A model generated the notes under the pieces. That model searched no databases, was not told the origin of the DNA, and worked only from the letters and a program-made list of their open reading frames with translations. This document shows, piece after piece, positions 42,362-50,480 of a DNA stretch of 64,000 nucleotides. Every line of letters begins with the position of its first letter. Position 1 is the first letter of the stretch. The stretch spans positions 3,720,001-3,784,000 of the forward strand of contig NZ_LAIR01000002.1 in assembly GCF_001247745.1 (NCBI RefSeq), written 5' to 3'. The translations under genes were made by a program, and so were the position numbers. The stretch comes from Luteipulveratus halotolerans (GTDB taxonomy: Bacteria > Actinomycetota > Actinomycetes > Actinomycetales > Dermatophilaceae).

Positions 42362-43363
42362 GTGACGACAGCCAGCGACCAGGTGCGCAACCTGATCATC
42401 ATCGGTTCTGGTCCTGCGGGCTACACCGCTGCGGTGTACGCCGCCCGCGCTAACCTCGAGCCGCTGGTCTTCGAGGGGTCGGTGACCGCCGGCGGCGCGC
42501 TGATGAACACCACCGACGTCGAGAACTTCCCGGGCTTCTCCGACGGGATCATGGGCCCGGACCTGATGGAGCAGATGCGCTCCCAGGCCGAGCGCTTCGG
42601 TGCCGAGCTCGTGCGTGACGACGTCGAGTCGGTCGAGCTGACCGGTCCGATCAAGACCGTGACCGACGGATCCGGTCAGACGTACCGCGCCCGCGCGGTC
42701 ATCCTGGCCATGGGCTCTGCCTACAAGGAGCTCGGCCTTCCGGACGAGCAGCGCCTCTCCGGGCACGGCGTCTCCTGGTGTGCCACCTGTGACGGCGCGT
42801 TCTTCCGCGACCAGGACATCGCTGTCGTCGGCGGCGGCGACTCGGCGGTCGAGGAGGCCACCTTCCTGACGCGGTTCGCCAAGTCGGTCACCATGGTCCA
42901 CCGGCGTGACGAGCTGCGCGCGTCCAAGATCATGGCCGAGCGCGCCACGTCGAACGACAAGATCAGCTTCGCCTGGAACAGCGAGGTCGCCGCGATCCAC
43001 GGCGACGCGAAGGTCTCCGGCGTCACGCTGCGCGACACCGTGACCGGTGAGCAGCGCGAGCTCGCCACGACCGGCGTGTTCGTCGCCATCGGCCACCTCC
43101 CGCGCAACGAGCTCGTCCAGGGCCAGGTCGAGCTCGACGATGAGGGCTACGTCCTCGTCCAGGGACGCTCCACGCGAACCAACCTCGACGGCGTCTTCGC
43201 CTGCGGCGACCTCGTCGACCACACCTACCGACAGGCCATCACGGCCGCCGGTTCCGGCTGCGCCGCCAGCCTCGACGCCGAGCGCTTCCTCGCGACGCTC
43301 GACCCCGAGGCCGAGCGTGAGCGCGGAGGCGCAGCCGAAGACTCCGTTCCCGCCACTGTCTGA
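42362..43363 (+). CDS. trxB: Thioredoxin-disulfide reductase
   Basis: A 333-aa FAD enzyme that reduces thioredoxin with NADPH. The FAD motif (IIIGSGPAGYTAAVYAARA) is at the N-terminus, the redox pair is in WCATCDGAFF and the NADPH motif is VVGGGDSAVEEA. The C-terminal FAD end reads FACGDLVDHTYRQAITAAGSG. The start is GTG after CCGGAGGACC. Followed by trxA 24 bp later, one transcript. Confidence 0.97.
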   Translation: MTTASDQVRNLIIIGSGPAGYTAAVYAARANLEPLVFEGSVTAGGALMNTTDVENFPGFSDGIMGPDLMEQMRSQAERFGAELVRDDVESVELTGPIKTVTDGSGQTYRARAVILAMGSAYKELGLPDEQRLSGHGVSWCATCDGAFFRDQDIAVVGGGDSAVEEATFLTRFAKSVTMVHRRDELRASKIMAERATSNDKISFAWNSEVAAIHGDAKVSGVTLRDTVTGEQRELATTGVFVAIGHLPRNELVQGQVELDDEGYVLVQGRSTRTNLDGVFACGDLVDHTYRQAITAAGSGCAASLDAERFLATLDPEAERERGGAAEDSVPATV

Positions 43364-43387
43364 AGTTCAACCCGAGAGAGGACACCC

Positions 43388-43714
43388 ATGGGTGCAACCA
43401 AGCCGACCACTGACGCGACCTTCGAGGCCGACGTCCTGAAGAACCCCAAGCCGGTCCTCGTGGACTTCTGGGCCGAGTGGTGCGGGCCGTGCCGTGCGGT
43501 CGCGCCGATCCTCGAGGAGATCGCCACCGAGCATGCCGACAAGATCGAGGTCGTCAAGCTCAACACCGACGAGAACCCGGCCACCTCGGCCAAGTACGGC
43601 ATCACCGGCATCCCGACGATGAACGTCTACGTCAACGGTGAGGTCGTCAAGACCCTCGTGGGCGCGCTCCCCAAGCCCAAGCTGGTGCGTGAGCTCGACG
43701 AGTTCATCGCCTGA
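43388..43714 (+). CDS. trxA: Thioredoxin
   Basis: A 108-aa thiol-disulfide carrier. The active site is in VDFWAEWCGPCRAVAP, and the cis-proline segment GIPTMNVY is present. GAGAGGACACCC precedes the ATG. It is reduced by TrxB of the same operon and shares its SigR/SigH-type promoter. In M. tuberculosis cwlM follows trxC at this place; here no amidase-like gene lies between trxA and parB. Confidence 0.97.
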   Translation: MGATKPTTDATFEADVLKNPKPVLVDFWAEWCGPCRAVAPILEEIATEHADKIEVVKLNTDENPATSAKYGITGIPTMNVYVNGEVVKTLVGALPKPKLVRELDEFIA

Positions 43715-43726
43715 TCCTCGTACGAC

Positions 43727-43760
43727 GAAGTGGCCCCCACCCGCAGGTGGGGGCCACTTC
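43727..43760 (+). terminator. Terminator after trxA
   Basis: A perfect 15-bp stem, GAAGTGGCCCCCACC (43727-43741) with GGTGGGGGCCACTTC (43746-43760), and a 4-base CGCA loop, followed by TGTGTCT. It is strong in both directions, so it may also stop parB transcripts. Confidence 0.92.
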
Positions 43761-43872
43761 TGTGTCTACCGCCGTGGTCGCTGAACGTCGTTGCGACTCA
43801 ACGCTGTTCGGCGGTCCAGCCGTGTGGGTCGTAGCTCGCGACGGCGGCGCGTCGCACGGACCGCACCTGCGG

Positions 43873-45105
43873 TCAGGAGCGTTCGATCCCGAGCTGCTGG
43901 ACGATGCGGTCCAGGTCGTCGACCGAGGCGAACTCGACGGTCAGCTTGCCCTTGCGCTTGCCCAGGGAGATGGCGACCCGTGTGTCGAGCCGGTCCGAGA
44001 GTCGTGACGCGATGTCCTCCAGGTGCGGGTGCCGGTTGCCCATGCGCGGCGACGTACGACGTGACGCCTTCTCGTGGTCGCCGCCGAGCGCGACGATCTC
44101 CTCGACCGTGCGCACCGACAGACCCTCCGCAACGATGCGCTGCGCCAGTCGCTCCATGGCGGCGCCGTCGGCGAGGCCGAGGAGCGCGCGGGCGTGCCCA
44201 GCAGACAGGACTCCGGCCGCGACACGACGCTGCACCAGCGGCGGCAGCTTCAGGAGGCGCAGCGTGTTGGAGATCTGCGGACGCGAACGGCCGATCCGGC
44301 CGGCCAGCTGGTCGTGCGTGCAGCCGAAGTCGTCGAGCAGCTGCTGATAGGCAGCCGCCTCCTCGAGGGGGTTCAGCTGAGCGCGGTGCAGGTTCTCGAG
44401 CAAGGCGTCGCGCAGCAGGTCGTCATCGGTCGTGCTGCGGATGATCGCGGGAACCGTGGCCTTGCCGGCTTCCTTGCTCGCCCGCCAGCGACGCTCACCC
44501 ATGATGAGCTCGTAGGCACGACCCTCACCGTCGGCCTCGCGTTCGGCCGCAGGCACCGGGCGCACCACGATGGGCTGCAGCACGCCGATCTCGCCGATGC
44601 TGTGCACCAGCTCGGCCATCTCGTCCTCGTCGAAGACCTGCCGTGGCTGCTTCGGGTTGGGACGGATGTCGTTGACATCGATCTCGGCGAACTCTGCACC
44701 CGGCACGGGGGTGAGACTCGAGGCGTCCGACGAGGTCGCAGCGGGCTCCTCCGCCGCGTCGTGCTCGTTGACCACCGCGGTCTCCGGCGCAGCGTTCTCA
44801 CGGTTGTCGCTCGCGGCGCCCTCCTGGACCGCGCTCTCCGAGCCGGGCGTGCTGCCCTGCTCCTGACCGGAGTCTGTGTCCTTCGGAGCGTGCTCCTGCT
44901 CGTCCGCCTTCTCGGGCGAGCTCGGACGCGGTGCGTCGATCACCGCGGTGGACGTCCCCGCTGCCGCATCAGCTGCGTCGTTTCCCGTGAAACGCTCGGC
45001 GCTGCGGTCATTGAAGAACACGTCGCTCGGGCGGTTCGCCCCCGCCGGTGCGCTGGGGATCAGCGCTCCCAGTCCTCGACCGAGTCCCCGCCGCTTGTCG
45101 CTCAC
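43873..45105 (-). CDS. parB: Chromosome-partitioning protein ParB
   Basis: A 410-aa CTP-dependent DNA clamp that loads at parS. The first residues (MSDKRRGLGRGLGALIPS) are the ParA-stimulating peptide. A long acidic spacer follows (about 20-140), longer than in most ParB. The CTP/parS domain contains QPRQVFDEDEMAELVHSIG and GERRWRA, the helix-turn-helix has GRSRPQISNTLRLLKLP, and a C-terminal dimer domain ends the protein. A parS site (44979-44994) lies inside its own gene. A palindrome GACCGCA-CC-TGCGGTC overlaps the stop codon (43859-43874). Confidence 0.96.
   Translation of the reverse strand: MSDKRRGLGRGLGALIPSAPAGANRPSDVFFNDRSAERFTGNDAADAAAGTSTAVIDAPRPSSPEKADEQEHAPKDTDSGQEQGSTPGSESAVQEGAASDNRENAAPETAVVNEHDAAEEPAATSSDASSLTPVPGAEFAEIDVNDIRPNPKQPRQVFDEDEMAELVHSIGEIGVLQPIVVRPVPAAEREADGEGRAYELIMGERRWRASKEAGKATVPAIIRSTTDDDLLRDALLENLHRAQLNPLEEAAAYQQLLDDFGCTHDQLAGRIGRSRPQISNTLRLLKLPPLVQRRVAAGVLSAGHARALLGLADGAAMERLAQRIVAEGLSVRTVEEIVALGGDHEKASRRTSPRMGNRHPHLEDIASRLSDRLDTRVAISLGKRKGKLTVEFASVDDLDRIVQQLGIERS
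44979..44994. other. parS site inside parB
   Basis: CGTTTCCCGTGAAACG, 1 base away from the consensus core GTTTCACGTGAAAC. Confidence 0.85.
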
Positions 45106-45280
45106 ACTGCCTCCAGTTACTGACCGGGACGATGTCCCGACGTGCCTTGTCCAGGCGGTCTGCCGCCCGGCGCACCGCCAACCCTACTGCCCGCGTACCC
45201 GTCCTCTCGCCCAGGTGCGCGCGAACGACGCGCTGCGTGCGCGCCAGGAGCAGGCCCTGCTGGACACAGAAAAGCGGTGG

Positions 45281-45296
45281 TGTTTCCCGTGAAACA
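45281..45296. other. parS site between parA and parB
   Basis: TGTTTCCCGTGAAACA, 1 base away from the ParB consensus TGTTTCACGTGAAACA. It lies 33 bp past the end of parA in the parA-parB gap, and is extended by a further inverted repeat (GTGGTG/CACCAC flanks). Confidence 0.92.
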
Positions 45297-45328
45297 CCAC
45301 CGCTGTGATTCCGAACGACGTCGACGGG

Positions 45329-46639
45329 CTACGCGCGTTGCGGTGCTCCGCGCAGCGCCAGCTCGGTGGCGGCTTCGGCGTACGACAGTGCGCCGCTGCT
45401 CGCCGGGTCGTACGTCATCACGGTCAGGCCGTGGCTCGGGGCCTCGGAGATGCGGACCGACCGCGGCACCGTGCTCCGCAGCACCCGCTCGGGGAAGTGC
45501 GTACGCACCTCCTCCGCCACCTGGGCCGACAGGCGCGTGCGGCCGTCGTACATCGTGAGCAGGATCGTCGAGATCTCGAGCTCGGGGTTGAGGTGGGCCC
45601 GAATCAGCTCGATGTTGTTGAGCAGCTGGCTGAGGCCCTCGAGTGCGTAGTACTCGCACTGGATCGGGATGAAGACCTCTTGCGCGGCGACGAACGCGTT
45701 GACGGTCAGCAGCCCCAGGCTCGGTGGGCAGTCGATCAGGACGTAGTCGTACGCACTGTCGCCGAGCTCCTGGAGGTGCGCCAGCAGTGCACGGTTGAGC
45801 CGCTGCTCACGGGCGACCAGCGAGACGAGCTCGATCTCCGCGCCGGCGAGATCAATCGTGGCAGGTGCGCACCACAGGCCGGCCACATCCGGGCACTCCT
45901 GGACGACGCCCGACAGCGGCTTGCCGTCGACGACCACGTCGTAGACCGAAGGCACCTCGGCATGGTGGTCGATCCCGAGCGCGGTGCTCGCGTTGCCCTG
46001 CGGGTCGATGTCGATGACCAGGACCCGCATCCCGGCCTGAGCCAACGCAGCCGCGACATTGACGGTCGTCGTGGTCTTACCCACGCCGCCCTTCTGATTG
46101 GCCACCGTCATGACGCGGGTGCGGTCCGGGCGCTCGATGCGCGTCGATGCGATCGCCGAGCGTCGACGCGCCTGGTCCTCGAGCGCACTGGCGATCGGCG
46201 TCTCTGATCCGTCGTCAGCAGTCGGCACCGTCTCGTCGTGCCTGGGGCTCACAGGTTCCGCCCCGTTCTCGCCAGCGGGCGCCTCCTCGACAGGCGCACT
46301 GGGCTGGATGTCGCTCACGTCGTTGTCGCTCGTCTCGATGCTGGGGGTGGATGTTTCACGGGAAACTGCATCAGCCGCGGGCGCGTGGGCGCTCGATGTC
46401 TCTGTCGCCGGGTCTGCCTGCTGACCGGTTGTCAGAGCAACGGTCTCCGAACCTGGTTCGGTCGCTCCGCGCGCTGCCGGGCGAAGAAGTGGCCGGATGG
46501 TGTCGCCCGGATCTTCGGTACGACTCGGATCGGACGGATCCGCTGCGGACGGTTCGTCCGTCAGCACCGGCCAACCCAGCGGGGCGGGCGACTGCGCGGG
46601 CGCTTCGACCTGCCATCCGACAGGCGTTGCCGTTGTCAT
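45329..46639 (-). CDS. parA: Chromosome-partitioning ATPase ParA
   Basis: A 436-aa Walker-type ATPase. The ATPase core begins at residue 177 (MTVANQKGGVGKTTTTVN, deviant Walker A), with IDIDPQGNAS and DYVLIDCPPSLGL. The preceding 176 residues are acidic, Pro/Ser/Thr-rich and probably disordered, an unusual length for ParA. The ATG at 46639 has GAGGTGCAG before it. The internal ATG at 46111 would give a 260-aa protein of classic size, so the extension needs proof. A parS site (46352) lies in the extension. It works with ParB to segregate origins. Confidence 0.93.
   Translation of the reverse strand: MTTATPVGWQVEAPAQSPAPLGWPVLTDEPSAADPSDPSRTEDPGDTIRPLLRPAARGATEPGSETVALTTGQQADPATETSSAHAPAADAVSRETSTPSIETSDNDVSDIQPSAPVEEAPAGENGAEPVSPRHDETVPTADDGSETPIASALEDQARRRSAIASTRIERPDRTRVMTVANQKGGVGKTTTTVNVAAALAQAGMRVLVIDIDPQGNASTALGIDHHAEVPSVYDVVVDGKPLSGVVQECPDVAGLWCAPATIDLAGAEIELVSLVAREQRLNRALLAHLQELGDSAYDYVLIDCPPSLGLLTVNAFVAAQEVFIPIQCEYYALEGLSQLLNNIELIRAHLNPELEISTILLTMYDGRTRLSAQVAEEVRTHFPERVLRSTVPRSVRISEAPSHGLTVMTYDPASSGALSYAEAATELALRGAPQRA
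46352..46367. other. parS site inside parA
   Basis: TGTTTCACGGGAAACT, 2 bases from the 16-bp consensus. Confidence 0.8.
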
Positions 46640-46673
46640 CTGCACCTCGCGGCTCCGTTCTCTCAGCTCTCGC

Positions 46674-47426
46674 TCAGCGTCGACCTTGCCGTCGCTGAGC
46701 ACGTTTGGCGCGCTTCTTCTCGGCACTCTGCGCCGGCCCGGATCCCACGGGCGTGCGCAGCTGGGGCGCCATGCCGTCGACACGCAGCACGACGACCGTG
46801 CTGGGTGGATCGACCTGCCCCTCACCGTAGATCTCCACGGCGGTATCCGCGACTCGAAGGCGCCCCAGGATCTCGGCGTCCTCCGCGAGCTCCGTCGTCG
46901 CCCGCTCGCCCTTCAGAGCAATCATCGTGCCTCCGGGCCGCAACAGCGGGAGCGACAGGCGGGCGAGCTCTCCCAGGCGCGCGACCGCCCGGGACGTCAC
47001 AGCATCGACGGCCAACGTGCCCCACAGCTGCTCTGCCTTCGCACGACGGACCTCGACATTGTCCAGCCCCAGGTCATCGATCACGGACTGCAGCCACCGC
47101 GTACGGCGTTCGAGGGGCTCGACCAGGACCAGGCGAAGGTCCGGCCGGGCGATCGCCAGGACGAGGCCCGGGAGTCCCGCGCCGGCACCGACGTCGGCGA
47201 CAGAAGCCTCTGCCTCGAACGCCGGCGCGATGACGGCGCAGTTGAGGACGTGACGCTGCCAGAGTCGCGGCACCTCGCGCGGGCCGATGAGACCGTGCGT
47301 CACTCCGGTGTCTGCCAGGTGGGCCACGTAGGCCGCAGCCAGATCCAACCTGTCACCCAGGATCTGCTGGGCTTGATCAGGGGCCGGAGGCGCCGAGACC
47401 TGGGCCCCGGTCTCATCCGGTTCCAC
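46674..47426 (-). CDS. rsmG: 16S rRNA (guanine-N7) methyltransferase
   Basis: A 250-aa SAM-dependent methyltransferase (GidB) that modifies G527 of 16S rRNA. The SAM motif VADVGAGAGLPGLVLAIARP and the segment RRTRWLQSVIDDLGL are typical. The C-terminal 25 residues are very basic (EKKRAKRAQRRQGRR). The GTG start is part of a parS palindrome (47419-47434). Loss of this gene is known to give low-level streptomycin resistance in other bacteria. Confidence 0.95.
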   Translation of the reverse strand: MEPDETGAQVSAPPAPDQAQQILGDRLDLAAAYVAHLADTGVTHGLIGPREVPRLWQRHVLNCAVIAPAFEAEASVADVGAGAGLPGLVLAIARPDLRLVLVEPLERRTRWLQSVIDDLGLDNVEVRRAKAEQLWGTLAVDAVTSRAVARLGELARLSLPLLRPGGTMIALKGERATTELAEDAEILGRLRVADTAVEIYGEGQVDPPSTVVVLRVDGMAPQLRTPVGSGPAQSAEKKRAKRAQRRQGRR

Positions 47427-47434
47427 GTGAAACG
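47419..47434. other. parS site containing the rsmG start codon
   Basis: GGTTCCACGTGAAACG. The GTG of its CACGTG centre, read on the minus strand, is the rsmG initiation codon. Confidence 0.8.
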
Positions 47435-47440
47435 CGCAGA

Positions 47441-48040
47441 TCAGCTCGCGGGAAGAACCACGACGTACCGACGCGGCTCGACACCCTCGGACTCCGACGA
47501 CAGCCCGGCAGCCAGGACGGCGTCGTGCACGACCTTGCGCTCGAACGCCGACATCGGGTCCATGGGGGCCTTCTCGCCGGACGCACGTACCTGCTCGACC
47601 ACGGCCTCGGCCTCCTTGACGAGCGCAGCCCGCCGGTCGGCTCGGTGACCTGCGACGTCGAGCATCAGGCGCGTACGCTCGCCGGTCTCCGCCTGAACGG
47701 CGAGACGGGTGAGCTCCTGCAGGGCTTCGAGCACCTTGCCGTCCGCGCCCACGAGGCGACGAGGAACGCGGCCGTCCTCGCTGTCGACGATCGAGATGGA
47801 CGCGCGGTCACCCTCGATGTCGACGTCGATGTCGCCATCGAGATCGGCGATGTCGAGCAGCGTCTCGAGGAAGTCAGCGGCGATCTCACCCTCGTGCTCG
47901 AGGTCGGTCGCGGCATCGGACGTGCTCGCGGTGTCGTCGCCCTCGGCAGCCTCGCTCTCGCCGACCTCCACGGACGTCGCGTCGGCAGTGGCGGTGGGCT
48001 CGACGGACTCGTCGACCTCGGGTGTGTGCTGATCAGTCAT
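47441..48040 (-). CDS. jag: Jag/KhpB-family RNA-binding protein
   Basis: A 199-aa RNA-binding protein. The N-terminal 50 residues are acidic and low-complexity. A KH domain (about 58-135: EGEIAADFLETLLDIADLDG, VGADGKVLEALQELTRLAVQ) is followed by an R3H domain (about 140-199: MDPMSAFERKVVHDAVLAAG, ending PRRYVVVLP). It lacks the N-terminal Jag_N domain, as in other actinobacteria. It lies between yidC and rsmG as in M. tuberculosis (Rv3920c). Confidence 0.93.
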   Translation of the reverse strand: MTDQHTPEVDESVEPTATADATSVEVGESEAAEGDDTASTSDAATDLEHEGEIAADFLETLLDIADLDGDIDVDIEGDRASISIVDSEDGRVPRRLVGADGKVLEALQELTRLAVQAETGERTRLMLDVAGHRADRRAALVKEAEAVVEQVRASGEKAPMDPMSAFERKVVHDAVLAAGLSSESEGVEPRRYVVVLPAS

Positions 48041-48085
48041 GAGACAGGTACTCCAGTTGTAGGCAGTGCGGAGAGGGGCCGGCGC

Positions 48086-49102
48086 TCAGCGCTTGCGGCG
48101 TGGGGTGTTGCGCTTGGGCTGAACCCGTTGGCCGCCGGTCTTGCCGGCCTGCTGACCAGAGGCGGTGGTCCGGCCGGGTGCGCCCGTGGGCTTCGGCTTG
48201 TCAGAGGACTCGCCGTCGGCGTCGTCGTCCTTGCTCAGACCCGGCACCGTGAGCTTCTTGGTCTCACGGCCCTTCGCGCGGTTGCGCTCCTCGAGGGCCT
48301 TCTCGGCCGCGGAACCGGGAGCCGGCATACGGCGGATGACGTAGAACTGCTGACCCATCGACCACAGGTTGGTGACCAGCCAGTAGATGAGCACACCGAT
48401 CGGGAAGTTGGGGCCGGTGATGAAGAAGATCAGCGGCATCAGGTACATGATGTACTTCTGCTGCTTGGCCATCGGGTTGTCGAGCGCCGCCGCAGGCATG
48501 TTCTTGGTCATCAGCTGGCGCTGCGTGGTGAACGTCGTCAGCGACATCAGCACGATCAGGACCATCGTGACGATCTTGGCCGCCGCACCGTCGGAGTTGA
48601 GGAACGTCGACGACAGCTGCGCCCCGAAAAGGGTGGAGTTCTCGGCCTGACGCGCGAGCTCCTGGGTCAGCGGGCCCAGCGGCTCCTTGCGACCGTCCGC
48701 CATCTGCGGCAGACCGTGCAGCACCCGGAACAGCGCGAAGAAGAACGGGCTCTGCAGCAGGATCGGGAGGCAGGAGCCGAACGGGTTGGTGCCCGTCCGC
48801 TTGTACAGCTCCATCGTCTCCTCGGTCATCTTCTGCCGAGACTCCTGATCCTTCTTGCCCTTGTACTTGGCCTGGATCTTCTGCATCTCGGGCTGGATGA
48901 GCTGCAGCCGACGCGAGGACTTGATCTGCTTGACGAACAGCGGGATGAGCAGGATCCGCAGCACGATGACCAGACCGACGATGGACAGCGCCCAGGTCCA
49001 GCCGTTCTCGGACGGCAGCCCGATGAAGGTGAACGCCTTGTGGAAGCCGACCATGATGGTCGCGACGAACCACTCGAGCGGGAACAGAAGTGTGTCGATC
49101 AT
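48086..49102 (-). CDS. yidC: Membrane protein insertase YidC
   Basis: A 338-aa insertase. Five to six membrane helices are visible: helix 1 near LLFPLEWFVATIMVGF, helix 2 near LSIVGLVIVLRILLIPLFV (with the functional arginine). The cytosolic hairpin RLQLIQPEMQKIQAKYKGKK follows. The C-terminal 60 residues are basic and disordered (ending NTPRRKR), probably ribosome-binding. The ATG at 49102 is 9 bp from the yidD stop. Confidence 0.96.
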   Translation of the reverse strand: MIDTLLFPLEWFVATIMVGFHKAFTFIGLPSENGWTWALSIVGLVIVLRILLIPLFVKQIKSSRRLQLIQPEMQKIQAKYKGKKDQESRQKMTEETMELYKRTGTNPFGSCLPILLQSPFFFALFRVLHGLPQMADGRKEPLGPLTQELARQAENSTLFGAQLSSTFLNSDGAAAKIVTMVLIVLMSLTTFTTQRQLMTKNMPAAALDNPMAKQQKYIMYLMPLIFFITGPNFPIGVLIYWLVTNLWSMGQQFYVIRRMPAPGSAAEKALEERNRAKGRETKKLTVPGLSKDDDADGESSDKPKPTGAPGRTTASGQQAGKTGGQRVQPKRNTPRRKR

Positions 49103-49110
49103 GAAGGTCC

Positions 49111-49413
49111 TCAGTGCGGGTGGTGCGAGGGCGAGGGATGAGGTGTGGACCGTGGTCCACGCTGCGGAACGTGGTCGACGCCGCCGGGGTTCCAGGGGTG
49201 ACACCGCAGCACACGGCGTACGGCCAACCAGGTCCCCTTGAACGGGCCGAAGCGGCGCAGCGCGGTGACGGCGTACGCCGAACAGCTCGGCGTGAACCGG
49301 CAGCTCGGCGGAGTCAGAGGTGAGATGAAGCGCTGATAGAGGCGCACCATCCAGATCAGGGGTAGGGCTGCGGTGCCGCCGAGGGTGCGACGCTCCTGCG
49401 AGGTCTCAGTCAT
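49111..49413 (-). CDS. yidD: Membrane protein insertion efficiency factor YidD
   Basis: A 100-aa protein. The family core has LIWMVRLYQRFISPL, PSCRFTPSCSAYAV and LRCHPWNPGGVDHVP, with three conserved cysteines. An amphipathic N-terminus peripherally binds the membrane. It overlaps rnpA by 4 bp, as usual. It aids YidC-dependent insertion. Confidence 0.96.
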   Translation of the reverse strand: MTETSQERRTLGGTAALPLIWMVRLYQRFISPLTPPSCRFTPSCSAYAVTALRRFGPFKGTWLAVRRVLRCHPWNPGGVDHVPQRGPRSTPHPSPSHHPH

Positions 49414-49802
49414 CGCAGTCTCCGCAGGACGTCGTCGAGCAAGCGGTCGAACTCGGCGACCAGCTCGGGCGACGAGGCCCGGCCAGCAGGAGGCTGGGCG
49501 CGTACGACGAGGCCCGCCCCTGCCGGCAGCCGGTCCAGGACCGCGCCGGCGCGGTGTCGCAGGACCCGCTTGACGCGGTTGCGGACCACCGCGCCGCCGA
49601 CGGCCTTGGATACGACGAAGCCGACGCGCGGGAGGGCTTCCTCTCGCGCGTCGGCGAAGTCGTCATCGGCCAACCGCGCGACGTGCAGGACGAGCAGACG
49701 TCCGCCCGACCGTGCGGCAGGGACCCGAGTCCGGTCCCGTCGACCGCGCAGAACCGACCTGAAGTCGGAGGGCGTACGCAGTCGGTGAGCCGCCGGGAGC
49801 AC
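49410..49802 (-). CDS. rnpA: Ribonuclease P protein component
   Basis: A 130-aa protein subunit of RNase P, which matures tRNA 5' ends. LPAAHRLRTPSDFRSVLRGR begins the protein, and the RNR signature VGGAVVRNRVKRVLRH is present. The start is GTG. It lies 45 bp after rpmH in the usual rpmH-rnpA-yidD-yidC order. Confidence 0.96.
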   Translation of the reverse strand: MLPAAHRLRTPSDFRSVLRGRRDRTRVPAARSGGRLLVLHVARLADDDFADAREEALPRVGFVVSKAVGGAVVRNRVKRVLRHRAGAVLDRLPAGAGLVVRAQPPAGRASSPELVAEFDRLLDDVLRRLR

Positions 49803-49847
49803 GAGGCGCCTTGACGTCGTCAGCCACGACCGCGCGACGCCGCGCGA

Positions 49848-49985
49848 TCAGGCCGACAGGCGGGCGCGGCCCTTGGAGCGGCGCGAGGCCAGCACGGCGC
49901 GGCCGGCGCGGGTGCGCATACGCAGGCGGAAGCCGTGCTTCTTGGCGCGGCGACGGTTGTTGGGCTGGAAGGTGCGCTTGCTCAC
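49848..49985 (-). CDS. rpmH: 50S ribosomal protein bL34
   Basis: A 45-aa protein. The sequence starts MSKRTFQPNNRRRAKKHGFR and ends GRARLSA, all family-typical. The start is GTG with GGAGAA upstream. It is transcribed away from dnaA as the first gene of the rpmH-rnpA-yidD-yidC-jag-rsmG-parAB group. Confidence 0.97.
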   Translation of the reverse strand: MSKRTFQPNNRRRAKKHGFRLRMRTRAGRAVLASRRSKGRARLSA

Positions 49986-50480
49986 GGCGTTCTCCGGTCG
50001 ATCGGGCTGAGCGGGCGGTTCGCCGCCACAGCCAAGGTGGTCTGGTTGACGCCGGGAGGCGTCGTACGGCCCCAGTCACGGCCGCTGTCGGAAGCCCACC
50101 GTGCGCTCGTGCACAATCTCGCCAGGAGACTGCGGCACAGCAAGCGCACCGTGAGCATGCGAAAACGGCCATGGCAGGCACGGCCGCGTCAACGATACGG
50201 GTACGCCGGATCGAGGGTCAAACCGAGACGGCTAGGGCCAACCTGGCATCAGACACCCGCAGGCGCCGTGGCTCGACCCGACACGCCGACATCAGGACAA
50301 GTCGGCGAGAAATCAGGCGGTCCGCGATGTTGCCTCGGGCTCCAGGATGTTGTTAGCGTCGGGCCTCCGACTCGCTCCACCTCTTCGTACACAGCCTGTG
50401 GATAAGCCTGTGGATCGCCTGCCTAGTCTAGGTTCGCTGGAGCAGCACAGCCACACACGCCACGGAGGGGAGCACGACAG
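49986..50480. promoter_or_regulatory. rpmH-dnaA divergent region with two DnaA boxes
   Basis: 495 bp without a gene. Near its right end are TGTGGATAA (50397-50405, perfect DnaA box) and TGTGGATCG (50409-50417), exactly 12 bp apart, followed by CTAGTCTAG. Binding there could autoregulate dnaA. GGAGGGG before the GTG at 50481 is the dnaA ribosome site. The rest contains the two divergent promoters, which could not be placed with confidence. Confidence 0.7.
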
